NCBI GenBank assembly: GCA_033032175.1
Contig: CM065322.1
Span: 3,348,001 to 3,412,000, forward strand
Length of the DNA stretch: 64,000 bases
Direction of reading: 5' to 3'
From: Saturnia japonica
Taxonomy: Eukaryota; Arthropoda; Insecta; Lepidoptera; Saturniidae
Part shown: in pieces, positions 10,728-22,240 of the stretch
How the letters are laid out: each line of letters begins with the position of its first letter
Position numbering within the stretch: the stretch's first letter is position 1
Notes under the pieces: model-generated
Database searches by the model: none
Told to the model about the DNA's origin: nothing
Seen by the model: only the letters and a program-made list of their open reading frames with translations
Program-made: the position numbers and the translations under genes

Positions 10728-11537
10728 ATATTATCATCGTTTTATGCACAATAATTTTGAATGAGCATAGATCATTATGAAACAATAGATAATAAATTTT
10801 CTGTATTACTGTATGAAAGTGTTAATATCCAATTGTAAATAGTACGTTTTGCTCTTTGTTTAGATAAATGATAAATATGAAGAATAGGGTTAATCTTATT
10901 ATATATATAGGACCTAAAAAACAGAAGAATTTATGTTAAATTTGCAGATGGAGTGAAAGCGTCTCACATACATGATGCTTACGTCTTTTTAATGTAATGA
11001 ATGTTAGGCTCATATATCAATCGATAGTGCATAGTATGAATAGTTTTTAGGATAAAAAGTGGTCTTACAGTAAGGACTTTTGATATATTATATATTTCAA
11101 CTGTACGAAATCTATACGGCAGAAACGAGCTTAATTTTAAAAGTGCTCTTTGAGCACGCTCTAATTGTATTAATGTCGTTTTAGCGGCCCCACTCCAGGA
11201 TATGATGCATTATGCAATAATTGACTGACCAATAGCAAAATACACAGATTTTAGGATTGTTGAGTCTCCAATGTTTAGTAATAAAAAAAAAATGTTTATG
11301 TAAGTTTACGCACTCTAGAAGTAAGAAATTCAATATGGGACTGGAAAGAAAAAGTTTTGTCTATTATTATTACACTTATATATTTTATTGTGTTAACTCG
11401 CTGCAATTTAATACAGGAACAAACTAAGTAGCTTGCAAGACAAGACAAGACAAGAGTGTGCAAATAAGGAAAGATCATTGTAAGGAAGGTTTTTATAATT
11501 TAATGGGGTAAAAGTCATATATTTAGTTTTATTAATA

Positions 11538-12825
11538 TTAGGTCTTTACCTATAAAATTGCCGTTTTGTATGAAAAAAATTAAAACGAATTTTTTTCATG
11601 TATTTTTTATTTGTATTAATCGAAGTAATCACCCATGCAATCAATGCATCTTTGCCAGCGCAGTGGCAGTTAATTGATGCCCTTCTTAAAGAAATCAGCT
11701 GGACGGGAGGCAACAAATTCTTCAAAGGCATTTTGTACCTGCCTCTCGGGTATTGAATTTTTTTCCCGCCAAGGAGTTATCCAAATTCTGGAAAAAGTAG
11801 TAGTCTGTAGGCGCAAGGTCTGGAGAGTAGGGCGGATGACGGAGAACTTCCAACCCCAGTTCTTGCAACTTAGAGACCATCTGCTGTGCAGTATGAGGTC
11901 GCGCGTTGTCGTGCAGGAGCAGCGGAGACGAGCGATTGACCTATGTTGGTTGGAGATGTGCCAGCTTCTCCATCATTGTGTTCAGTTCTTCACAGTACAC
12001 ATCTGCAGTAATGCTCACCCTGTTTGGTAAGAAGCTGTGATGAATCACACCGGCGCTAGACCACCAAACAGTGACCATCACTTTTCTAGGGGTAAGTTTT
12101 CGTTTAGGGCATTGTTTAGATGCTGAACCAGGATCCAACCAACTTGCTGAGCACTTGCGGTTATCAAACAGAAACCATTTTTCATCGCAGGTAACAATGC
12201 GGTTCAAAATTCATTCATTTGTGGGTCTGTTGAGCAGTGCAAGGCACCTCTCGACGCGTACTTCGCTCTGGCGAAAATTGAGTTCGTGGGGCACCCATTT
12301 GTCAAGCTTCTTTACCTTACCAATTTGACGCAAATGGACCAATATTGTTTTGACGCTAACGTCGAAAGCTGCTGCTAATTCAGCCGTAGATTGTGTATTA
12401 TCAGCTTTCACAATCGCCTTTAATTCGTCATTGTCGACCAAAGTCTTCGGACAACCGCGAGGTTCATTTTTCAGGTCGAAATTCCCAGAACGGAAGCGAG
12501 CAAACCAATAACAGGTGGTGCGTTGGTTTGTAGTATTAGCTCCGTAAACGTCGTTGAAGTTGCGTGCCGCTTGTGCCGCGTTGTTACCACGACGGTACTC
12601 ATATTCCATAATAACTAGAATTTTTAACGTATCCATGATGACAAAAAAGATTGAAATGCGATGAAAATGTAACACTAATCAATAAACAAATGACTACTTT
12701 CTACTAAAGAATTCCATGTTTTAAAATAAAAATAATTTGTAATTAGAGTTCTTAGCCAAACAAAAATAATTTTGATTTCAAATGGCCAGTACTGTAGAAT
12801 GGCAATTTTATAGGTAAAGACCTGT
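11538..12825 (-). mobile_element. mariner element inserted in a LINE, with TA duplication
   Basis: The ends are inverted repeats: TTAGGTCTTTACCTATAAAA from 11538, and at the right end the complement of ACAGGTCTTTACCTATAAAA, ending at 12825. TA sits immediately outside both ends (11536-11537 and 12826-12827). Length 1288 bases is normal for a mariner. The host LINE resumes in matching order on both sides, so the insertion is younger than the LINE. The transposase is on the minus strand. Confidence 0.9.
11600..12675 (-). pseudogene. mariner transposase (DD34D), inactivated
   Basis: Reading from 12675 down: the N-terminal helix-turn-helix (RRGNNAAQAARNFNDVYG, then WFARFRSGNFDL), then KWVPHEL, then an in-frame TGA at 12211-12213, then the first catalytic D in VTCDEKW, then a TAG at 11941-11943, then the second D in LLLHDNARPHT and the third in YSPDLAPTDYYFF, with 34 residues between the last two. 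A frameshift follows near 11740, after which the C-terminal tail reads in another frame (EEFVASRPADFF). Two stops and a frameshift make it inactive. The relative at 60470-61450 has glycine at the position of the first stop. Confidence 0.9.
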
Positions 12826-13985
12826 TATTTAAAGTTAATAAATTTGAATTTAACCATTGCATCACAGTGTTTAAACCATTTTGTGAATGTTCAAAAACTT
12901 CAATCCATGATTCGCTTGAAAAACCAAAGCTGACACAAATATAAACATTAATATTTTACCATAAGGCAAGTAAAGATTGCATAAATCGTTTATATAGATG
13001 AGGAAGAGAGTAGGACCTAGAATACTTCCTTGAGTTACGCCATAAGTAATAGACAATTCATTGGTAATATAATTATCTATCTTTACACATTGTGTTCTAT
13101 TTGATAGATAATCGATAAATAATTTCAGCTGAGTAACTCGAACCTCTATCCGTTCTAATTTGTTAATAAGAATCGGAACAGAGACATTGTCGAAAGCCTT
13201 CGCTAGATCTAAAAATATGGCTAGAGTCTTAGACTGCTTATCAATTCAAGAAACAATAAAATTAGCGAGTTCTAATAAAGTATCTTCACACGATCTATTT
13301 TTCTGAAAACCAAATTGATTTGGTGAAATAATATGATTTTTTTTCTAAATATTTAATTAACCTAACATTTAATAATCTTTTAATTATCTTAGATATGGTT
13401 GGGAAATCGGTCTATAGTTATTGACACAGTCTTTTTTCCCAACTTTATGGATAGGTATTATAACAGAAGACTTTAGAGCATTAGGAAAGATGCGTGATGA
13501 AAATGAAAGGTTACAGATATAAGTTTTTACTTTATATATAGGGCCAACTAAAACATTTTCGTATCATTTTTAGGATTAACCCAGAGATATTATCACGAGA
13601 TGAAAATGAGTTATCTTTTAGGTTTCCTATTAAAAATTCAACTTCGGTTTCATCAGTCGGAAGAAGAACAAATGATTTCGATGATAAGAAACAAGAGGTA
13701 GGGCTCATACTATTGTTCGTTTTAATTTTTTCTGCCAATGAGTTGCCTATGTTGGCGAAGTATAAATTGACATTATTGACTTGAGTTTGCTCAACAGTTC
13801 TATTGCATCGTTCTTTGGTTTAGGCGTGAAATCAACTCTTTTAATAATTTGCCACAAATTTTTAGTGTTGATTTTGGAGTGATTAATTTCTGGTTTTTCG
13901 TAAGAGTTTTAGATTTTTTAATAAGAAAATTACAGTAGTTTCTGTATCTTTTATAAGTTGTGTTCTGTATCTTTTATCTTGACAT

Positions 13986-14534
13986 ACAGACAGACAAAAA
14001 AAATTTTTAATTAAGTACTTTATTTTATTTTTATTGTAACTAGTGGCCGCCCAATGATCAAAATTCGTCCAGCGACTTTTTAGTCATAGACTATTTTCTG
14101 TTTGTTATTTGCAGTATGAACCTAAACAATGAATATTATATCACTTGCTATCACTTTTTATTGAGCGACAATGGCAATATTTTGGGGGGTCTAAGTTCAA
14201 TGGCATTGGTAGGTTTAGGATTCGCAGAATTCATTAATTTAATTTAATATATTAGTAACACATATTATAGATAAATTTTAGCTTTCTACACTCCTCCATA
14301 TAAACTTTAAACATGCCAAATCTCACAGACCTCCACGCAAGCAATACACTTAAAAAGTAGGCCGAAGTTTTCTTCTCACGTATTAATATAAAGATGAGTG
14401 ATGTAGGTAATGAAATTAATAATCAGATTTAAAATATTGAAAAATAATAATTATGTTTCGTACCTCATTCATGAATATATGGTTATTTTTATTAAACACT
14501 TTCAGATCTATGATGATGTCTTTCTGTGTATGAA
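13986..14534. other. AT-rich non-coding stretch
   Basis: No gene or named repeat recognised. A GACATACAGACAGACAAA tract at about 13980, often found at the ends of lepidopteran short repeats, marks its left side. Confidence 0.35.
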
Positions 14535-15190
14535 AGTCTAGCTGTGCCCGCGGCTGCACTCGCGTAGACTACAGAATGCCGAAGGTTGGGCACACGTTCG
14601 AACCGTGCTACTCCCGCTCCTGGTTATTTTAAAAATAAAAATGCTTATTAAGAGTGTTCCTTAGAAGACAGACATATACTCTCGATGATTTTTTATAGTT
14701 CTATTTAATATCTACAATTATATCAAATATATACAATTGTGTAGTATATTAATTTGAAATAACTTATTGTTTACTCAGCATAAACCTACAAGTGCCTGAA
14801 TTGATTCACTTGACCTTTTTTTTTTATTTACGCGGAAAAAGGAAAATAAAAATCTATATACTTGGTTGCTCATGACTTCTGACATTCTTAGACAAAAATG
14901 ACCTACAATTCAGAAGGCTTACTAAAGCTTATTGTTTGAAAAATCATGTCAGCGGCTTTGAAGGGATAAATGATCACATACCCAATGCCACTAATCGTAA
15001 AAAAAATTAGTCCTTAATAAATTTTCATGAAATTTTGTACACGGGAAGTAAAAAATGTAATATCTCAATTGATAGACTACATGAACTGTCAATAACATAA
15101 TATGAGTTAATATAAAATTACGGGATGTAAATAATTACTGCGTAGTAAAAACGTGAGCGGAGCCGCGGGCACACAGTTAGCTTAATATAA
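14535..15190. repeat. SINE-like repeat (family a) with opposite-facing matching ends
   Basis: The left end reads CTAGCTGTGCCCGCGGCT at 14541. The right end, at about 15155-15180, is its near inverted complement (GCCGCGGGCACACAGTTAG). The left part follows the copy at 3636 closely (TACTCAGCATAAACC, GAATTGATTCAC). The arrangement is either one element with long inverted ends or two copies facing each other. Confidence 0.5.
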
Positions 15191-15249
15191 AATACAATAA
15201 AAATAACGTTATATTTTGAAGCAATGCCTAGGCTCTATAGTAGCTTATA

Positions 15250-15375
15250 CGGACGTCGCGTCGATCGACGTGAGTTTGAATCCCTGCAATGAACCTAAGC
15301 TAAGCTAATCTCAGACCACATCGTCACTTAAGATCAGGCGAGATTGTGGCCACAACGCTAAAACCTATAACGATA
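15250..15375 (+). repeat. SINE/LINE 3'-end fragment
   Basis: Contains GAGTTTGAATCCCTGC, resembling a degenerate pol III B box, and then CACTTAAGATCAGGCGAGAT TGTGG, a motif common at the ends of lepidopteran LINEs and SINEs. Too short to place in a family. Confidence 0.4.
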
Positions 15376-15644
15376 TTCTAAATATTTTTGTTTAAAGTCG
15401 TGTTCATTAATCTGTAGTAATAAGAGATAAACGATAAATACTATTCAAAGACTTTATACTAGTTGCTAATATTAGTTTTGATGATCATTAGTTATCTATG
15501 GATCAAGGGTTTCGTTTTCTTTCATACGTTGTTTAGTAGCGTCAATTCTCCTGCAGGTTTCATAAACTAAGTGTATGATATGATAGTTATACAAAGCTTC
15601 TTTTGCTATAAAATATATCCTTATAATGTCACTTGTATCAATTT

Positions 15645-15868
15645 TAGTTACATCAATATGATCTATATTAATCTGAGTATTGATTTTCCAATATAGTCTA
15701 TGCTACAAAGCCACGTATGTGTAACGAAGGAACAATATTGTTGTGTTTTGATACCTTAGCTGTTACAGCCACTATCTCTATAGATGTTGAACTAGACGGA
15801 CGCGTTGGTCAGCAGCTACAATATCTTAATAACAAATAAATTAAGTATTATTTCAATAGTGCTTTAAA
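15645..15868 (+). promoter_or_regulatory. Conserved 5' flank of Gr copy 1 (candidate promoter and 5' UTR)
   Basis: This block is conserved before the first exon of copies 1, 2 (27101-27329) and 4 (53070-53301). Shared landmarks are TGCTACAAAGCCACGTA, GGAACAATATTGTTGTGTTTT, GTTGAACTAGACG and the start context GTGCTTTAAAATGG. A longer shared stretch begins near GATCAAGGGTTTCGT (15493, 26913, 52210). It could be conserved for control of transcription or merely because the duplication is young; the sequence alone cannot separate these. Confidence 0.4.
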
Positions 15869-18800
15869 ATGGCGTTCAGATATTTAACCATAAAGCAAGT
15901 CATGAACATAAGGCTATTTATCGGTTTGTACAATAATGTTTCGCGAAACAAGTTTTTTGAGTTCATAGCAAAATCTTATTGCTTCTCGATTAGTGTTTAC
16001 TATGTTCAAAAATCTTTCAATCCACTTTGGAAAATAAGTCAATCTATCGTTCTCGATTTTGAATTCAGTGCTAACTGTACCAGCAGCTTTATCTCTTTAA
16101 TCACCGGTGATAGATACTTCTTCCTTTATTTGGAGCGTCTGAATCATTTAAATATCACACCTCAGCATAATCTTCGAAATATACCAATAACGACTTTTAT
16201 TGTTATAATATCATTTACTTTGATAGCTTTTCAAAATATATTGAAACATTTTTTTCGGTGAGACAACAAATATCTTTAACATTTTAATTGTGGGACATGG
16301 TATTCGCAGTAAGTTATTTGAAAAATACAGTTCAGATCATGAGTTTAGAATTGTCGGGGAATCACGTAATGATGTTGCGGAAGATGTTGGAGTCGAAAGT
16401 AAGAACTCTGGGTGTCATCCGCGCTTTGGATGATGTACAAACATACCTAATTATGTACAAATCAATCCTTGAATATTTCAAATCAATTCAAGTATATTTA
16501 AAGATATCGGTGAGTTGCTTATCTACAGATATGTACACTAACACGAACATATATATACTCACACATACGATATTTTAAATGTAAATGTATAATATCCTAT
16601 TTTTTTATTTCAATTATGCAAACATGCAACACTTACTCTTTTCTGTTGTAATTCGCACTGTATCTTAGGCCTCCATATTACAGGTATAGCCTAGTTTACG
16701 GCTTTAGTTAATGCTAAATGTATTTTATAGGGTTTTTGGTAATAAAATTATTTGTATTAAATTTATAAATGTAGTATAAATAACTGTTACAGATCTCATT
16801 ATGTTTAATTCACTTCGTTGTGGGAATGTGTGCAAATATATATGAAGTAATTGCTAGTCGTGATCACACGGTGAGTACAACTTTTTATTAATATTCTATT
16901 ACAATATTTTTATTATAAGCATATGTTCGGAACTACAGTCTGGCAACACATCGTGCGCTCAGCTGTCACTTGTTCCAAATTCCCAAGATATCATTTTTAT
17001 GTCTGTACAAGCAATCTAAGTTATTAAAATAAAATAAAATAAATATAAAGCTATTTTCTGTTTTAAAACGCCATAAGCGACTCAAGCGACATAAGCGACA
17101 GTTTTGAGGGTTCCTGTATTATTGAAAACGAACATATTATTTTGAAAGTCCTAAAAGATTAACTGACTTAAGGATCCTGGAGCCTAGACAGCTTTTACAG
17201 CTTCACCGTAGCTTCAGGGCGAGCGCTTGGGGACCGCGAAAGTGTGACGACATACTCAAGGGTGCCAAAATGGCCAAACCTCGAGTTAAGCTGTGGCCGT
17301 AGTAGTAAATTAAGTTGCGAACTGGTTAATTCCCTATCCGTATAAATTTGAGCTAAACTAAATTATACAATAAACATGTTCCTTCCTCCCAGGAGGCTGG
17401 AAGGAACATCTATTTAGTGATTTATCAATCAAAAAAATAGTGGTGTTAAAATGGGTTACTTACAATTGTTGTTAATTTACAGGTTACTATAACATTAGGT
17501 TTCATAATGTATGTATACTTTGCAATGATCTGCACTCCGCTAGTGTTGGCAGAACTCGTCGGTGATGAGGTGGAGAACATGAAACTGCTGCTTACGAATC
17601 AACTCATATTGTGCAAAGGTTTCTGATTTATAAGTTATTTAAAGTTCAATAGCATAACAAACTGAGTTTAAAATTGAGCAAAAAGTTTAGTGCAATCTTG
17701 AAACTCAGCTGTAGTCCGTTCATAAGCGAAATCTTAAACATGTTATAACTCATTTACTTAGATTAAGTATTGATCTCCAAGACCTAACTAGATACCGCCT
17801 TATCTATAAACAATAGCTCTTAGAATGCGGAAATTTAATATCGTAGTATGTATCATACTATATTTGAAATTACGCTTGGCTGCGTGACAAACAAATATTG
17901 TTGTAAACGTCGAAACTTCATATTATGATTATTAGGCAAAATATTTTAAACAAACTATTATATTTACGTATTTTATGTGCACAGTTTTGAGAGAAAGGCA
18001 GATGGAGATTGTTAGATCACGAAAATGTCTCGTATTAGTGTTTAGTTGTATTAATTTTGAAACATAATGTCATGCAATAACAGCACCCCGCGTACTTGTG
18101 TTTTAATACTTTGTAAGAAAAAAGCCGTCTTATGTATAATTACACAGTAAAAATTCAACCTTCTTTCCTTGGTTTCCGTATTTTATAGTACATCTGTGCT
18201 ATCTACTGTCTATAATGGAGCACAAGGAGACAAATTATTATTCATCTAAGTGAATTTCTTACAAAAGTAACGAGTTTTGAAACTCACATATTTTCGATAC
18301 CAGTAGTTCGTGTTTTTTATTTATTTCTGTCACCTATGTTGATGGTCATTTTTAGTTATCTTGTCGTCATTGTTATAATTTCTGGATTTTGTCATTTTCC
18401 TTCGTCAGCCATTTTCGCGTAGCTTTGTCGGTTTTGCGACTTCTTTTTACTATAACAAGACCACATAGTCACTCTGCATATTGGAAGATGGTGTGGTCCT
18501 AACCAGATTATACAAACCACATGTTTCGTTAGTTTCAGAGTTAGTAGATCTATGACCTCAGTAATTTTACTCAGATCACAATTTTGCCTTATACTTTTAT
18601 CTCTTCAGAAAGCAAGCTTATAGTTGAAGAAATATTGCTTGTGAATCTAATTAATAAAACCAGATTACGAGTTGTGTAAAATATGACGTTACCAAATTTA
18701 AAAACATGATTTGTAGATAAAAAGCATTATGAAGTCATTATGATCAAGAAACCATGATTGCTAAAGTAGAAAGTAATGAATTACCATATGACACGAACGA

Positions 18801-19005
18801 TATATATGCTTATTTTACAGATGCCTCTGAACAACAAAAGGTCATCGACTGGTTGAACTTTTTAGACAAGCATCCATTCCAGTTCACAATCCTCAGAGTA
18901 ATCACTGTTAACGTAGTACTTATTGCTAGCATTATCAGCATCTCTACGACATACGCTTTGGCTGTTATACAATTCACTCACATCCTTGAAGCAACTGCAG
19001 ACTAG
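15869..19005 (+). pseudogene. Gustatory receptor copy 1, exon 1 frameshifted
   Basis: Seven-helix chemoreceptor of the insect Gr family. Exons: 15869-16509, 16793-16870, 17483-17618, 18821-19005, all with GT donors and AG acceptors. Exon 4 ends with the Gr signature TTYALAVIQF. Exon 1 starts MAFRYLTIKQ as in copy 4, but the frame stops at 16259-16261. Aligned with copy 4 there is one extra base in the T run near 16250 and another between 16262 and 16290, leaving the frame displaced by two when the receptor sequence resumes at 16288 (WDMVFAV). Exons 2-4 are intact. An assembly error in the T run could mimic one frameshift but would not remove both. Intron 2 carries a GC-rich repeat copy. Minus-strand frames here are shadows. 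Confidence 0.87.
17165..17425 (-). repeat. GC-rich dispersed repeat in intron 2 (inverse of the 30331 and 40195 family)
   Basis: Its reverse complement contains TTCCTCCCAGGAGG-like sequence, then GCTCAAATTT, GGTTTGGCC, ACTTTCGCGG and GGTGAAGCTGTAAAAGC, in the same order as the repeats at 30331-31074 and 40195-41074. It stands out against the AT-rich intron. No coding potential is supported. Confidence 0.6.
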
Positions 19006-20060
19006 AACTAATACTAACAAATATTAACATGAAACATAATTTAAACTTTTAATTTATTAAATTTGATGCAAGTGTATATTATTGATATATTGTGCACACA
19101 TAAGTTTAGAATAAAATATTGAGGAGTTATTATGAGAAATTCATAAATACCAACATACTAAAAAATCTCATAAAAACATGTAACAATAATTTATGACATA
19201 AATAGTAATAATTATAATTTACTTAGAATAGTCTCATGTAAATACATAATATAAACAAGTGCAAAACTTACGCTATTGGCAAGTTTATTCTGTTGCGTTC
19301 CGGGATCAGCCGATATATATCCAGTAATCAAGCGAGGAGGTAGAGCAACTGTAATCGACAAAGTCGCGATCACCTTCCACCCATGTGATGATAAGGCAGC
19401 CATTGTAGTCACTGTGTTTTAGTTTGTCGCGTTTCGGAATCAGCCAGTATATATCCAGCTTCTGAGGAGCTTACAAGCCAGCATGACAGCGGCGACTGGC
19501 GATGAATATGCAATCTTTATGTGCGGTAACCGTTAACTTAGGATTGTACTGTGCTGACCGTCAGTTACAGTGACACCATTTTACCGTGCTAGTATTAAGA
19601 AAGTAGGATGTATGAAAGAATTATCTTGGCTTTTCTAATTAGTTAGAAATACATAATTATGGTGTATTTTGTTGTTATTATAGAGTGAACGACGATTTGA
19701 AAGAGGTCACGGTATGAACGAGCCACATAAGAATGTGTAACAGAAAGGAAAGGGATTTTTTGGCGACGCCATAGGTGTAAACATAATTAATTAAAGAGTG
19801 ATATTATAAGACGAGTTATTTTTTCCCGAGTAAGCCACTGATTTTCCCTTAAATAAATAAAATTGTGTTATCGCTCACACAGTCCCACATTTATAAAGAG
19901 TTTCCCAAAAGTTACGCAAGATTTGAATTTGCCGCCGTTTGTGAAGTAAAATGTTGGTGGCCAAAAAAAGTTTTTTGACAGCTGACAGTTTAGGGTTAGT
20001 AATAATGGAGCATTCTCAGTATGTATAATGTACTCTGCTCTGCTAATGGACAAGCAAAAG
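19006..20060. other. Conserved 3' flank of Gr copy 1, uncharacterised block
   Basis: The stretch after exon 4 is shared with copies 2 (31324-32345) and 3 (41324-42550) but is missing after copy 4. It has two related sub-repeats, GCGTTCCGGGATCAGCC near 19295 and GCGTTTCGGAATCAGCC near 19428, each followed by a TATATATCCAG. The plus strand of the second reads through GDEYAIFMCGNR before a stop. The minus frame at 19212-19412 is broken by a deletion in copy 2. I do not recognise any of this. Confidence 0.5.
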
Positions 20061-21030
20061 TGTTTTCATTAATGTACCATATGTAAAAATTTAGCGGCTA
20101 TAATTCGCAATTTTGTTTATAAATTATGGTCTGAATATTCATTGAACTTCATTAACTGTGAAGAGAATAAATGAAAAATTCAAAAACACTAGATCAATTA
20201 TGTAAATATCTAAGCAATGCATGAGAGTGTAGGTGACAGTCCAGGAACATTAATTCAGCGTCGTGGACAAGAATTCCAAATTTCAAGAAGCTCACACACA
20301 GTTAAAACTCAATAAATATCTGTGTCTCCATGCTTATAAAATTAAATTGACAAAAGAACTAAATAATAATTGCCATGCACTACGATGAGAGTTCTTTGAA
20401 TGGATTATTGAACATTAAAAATGGATGCTGATTTTTCAAACAAAACTCAAAATGATAAAGCTTATTTTCATCTTGACGTCTTCGTTAATTGACAAAATTA
20501 AGGTTCAGAGAAACCATATTTGCGTGTGTAAAACAAATACATCTACAACATGTCACCATTTGGTGCGGAATTTGAGTTGAAGCATTATTAAGCTTGACTT
20601 CTTTGAAAATGAGGCTGGTCAAGCAATAAATGTTACTGGTGCTCGATATCGCGCTATGATAATCCAGTTCATTCTAAGTAAATTGGATGATATTGTGAAC
20701 AGCATGTGGTTTCAATTAGACTGTGCCTCATACCATAATAAATTGATATCCCGTGAAACGAATCCGTTACTGCATTAGAATTTTCTTGGTCATGTACTCT
20801 CTCGTTGCAGTGATCAGAATTGGTCCTCTAGACCATGTGATTGAACACTACTGGAATTTTTTAATGGGTTTTTGAAGCCAACAAGGTTACGACCACCCGT
20901 GCGTTGAAAGAGGAGATTTAACGCAGCATCAATGAAGATCAGCCTCAATTATGCTAAATGGTCATGGAAAATTTCGTTATAAGAGTGCGTATGTGCCATC
21001 AAAGTCGTGGAGGTCATTTGCCCGATGTGC
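20060..21030 (+). pseudogene. Decayed IS630/mariner-type transposase in Gr unit A
   Basis: Plus-strand relic with scattered matches, in several frames, to a common insect Tc1/mariner-superfamily transposase: IRNF near 20103, then IQRRGQEF at about 20255, the catalytic-core area (DADFSNK near 20420, AYFHLDVFVN near 20460), NEAGQA-like sequence near 20610, and a C-terminal SRGGHLPDVLFLK near 21005-21040. It has many stops. Homologous relics lie at the same relative place in unit C (46660-47130) and unit E (57785-58640), so it was carried along in the Gr duplications. Confidence 0.65.
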
Positions 21031-21984
21031 TATTCCTTAAATAGCTTTATACTATGTACATTATATACAAATAAAAAAATCTCTATTTTCTGTTTTATTC
21101 AAAATCATGCGCAAATTTTGGACGGGAAAAAAAAATGTTAAAAAATAAATTGTTAAAAATACTAAGCTCTTGATATCCCGCTCAATATAATCAGCTGTAG
21201 AAGTAATGTTGTTGTAAGTGTTCCTATAATATTTCAAACGAATTTTTAATAATTGGGTCGCTGTTTTTAACATTTAAGTATTTAATAATAATGAAACTGT
21301 ACAAATACAAGCAAAATACATTGATGAAGACTTAGCAAAGAGACAAGTATGGTCCCGCGTACAATAAAATGGAGTACAGCAATTGAATATCGTGCTTTTT
21401 GCTTGTGTTTCTGTAAACAGTATGTAAACGACTCGTCTACATAAATAACATTTTATAACTAGACGCGTTATGTATTCTCTCACTAAAAGTAATTTGAAAA
21501 CGTTACAAATTTTGTTATCAGCATGTTGAAACAAAAGTAATAGGAAACCAAAAGCTAAGGCGGTAACTCTTTGTCAAAAAAGTATAAAAGTTTCTTCCTG
21601 CTCACGCCGGTATCCAGTACAAAGGGAACTGTGGGTAATTGCCCCTCGTTCACAATGTCATGTAAAGAGCGTTAATGCTGGATCTACTTATAAAATATCA
21701 TTGTCTGCGTTTGCTATTGACAGTGAATTGGTTTTTTAATACACACAGCACCGAAATTGAGTGAACAACCTTAAGTTCTTTTTCACTTACAAATATAATA
21801 AACAAATAGTAGTAATTAATAATATAATGTAAAATTTATGATAATAAAATATGTTTTTGTGTGATAAGATTGTATTATTATTTATATACACAAAATTACC
21901 AAAATTACACTTCAATGAATATATGTTAAAACATCATGAATATTAAAATCTAATTGTAATAATTGACATTTATAAATTTAATAT
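21031..21984. other. Duplicated non-coding flank, unit A
   Basis: Non-coding sequence repeated at about 47130-48000 and 58641-59600. Landmarks are CATTGATGAAGACTTAGCAA near 21320 and TTCTCGCTCACGCCGGTATC-type sequence near 21595. The minus-strand frames 21061-21273 and 21274-21534 have no counterpart frames in the other units, so I do not call them genes. Confidence 0.55.
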
Positions 21985-22240
21985 AACTGGCTGTGAAACA
22001 GCGGCTCCGCGCACTTTTTTTACTATATCTTTACTCAGAGTAACCAATTTAAGCGCCCGAAGTGTTTCACCATGACCATTTTTTTTTATTTGCGTGGAAC
22101 CCTAATTTTTTTAAATAAAAGTAGCCTCAGTTACTCCTGATAACATCAAATATCTGTTAGTGAAAGTTCCGTCAAAATTGGTCTAACCGTTTCGGAGATT
22201 ACCATATAGGCTGTAATTATTTAAAACTCGTAATTTTATT
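21985..22240 (+). repeat. SINE-like repeat (family a), unit A copy
   Basis: Contains AGCGGCTCCGCGC, then AATTTAAGCGCCCGAAG, then ATTGGTCTAACCGTTTCGGA. Orthologous positions in units C and E are 48010-48250 and about 59610-59650 (shortened), so this insertion predates the duplications. Confidence 0.55.

Larger units (their letters stand above)
10920..13985 (-). mobile_element. Decayed CR1/Jockey-type LINE split by a mariner
   Basis: Two minus-strand blocks belong to one reverse transcriptase. 12828-13985 holds, in element order, the endonuclease-RT linker (YKRYRNYCNFLIKKSK), the RT start (LLPTDETEVEFLIGNLKD at 13532-13738) and YGVTQGSILGPTLFLIYIND at 12871-13056. 10940-11535 holds the part after the catalytic box (NTIKYISVIIIDK at 11296-11478, then LERAQRALLKL near 11130-11170). 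The blocks meet across the mariner at 11538-12825. Stops and frameshifts are frequent. The 5' end is missing and the 3' end near 10920 is not sharply defined. The microsatellite (AAGAC)n at about 11435-11458 lies inside. Confidence 0.75.

Noticed and set aside
11674..12328. Plus-strand open frames over the mariner
   Set aside because: Antisense shadows of the minus-strand transposase.
16240..16290. A tiny intron restoring the frame of Gr copy 1
   Set aside because: The needed intron would be under 30 bases without GT/AG borders, and the homologous region is coding in copies 2 and 4.
18754..18820. Methionine-started extension of Gr exon 4 (also at 57343)
   Set aside because: The extension crosses a good TTTTACAG acceptor and is frameshifted in copies 2 and 3, so it is intron sequence; exon 3 joins in phase at the acceptor.
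19212..19412. 66-residue minus-strand frame downstream of Gr copy 1
   Set aside because: A small deletion breaks it in unit B and it is absent after copy 4; no recognisable feature.
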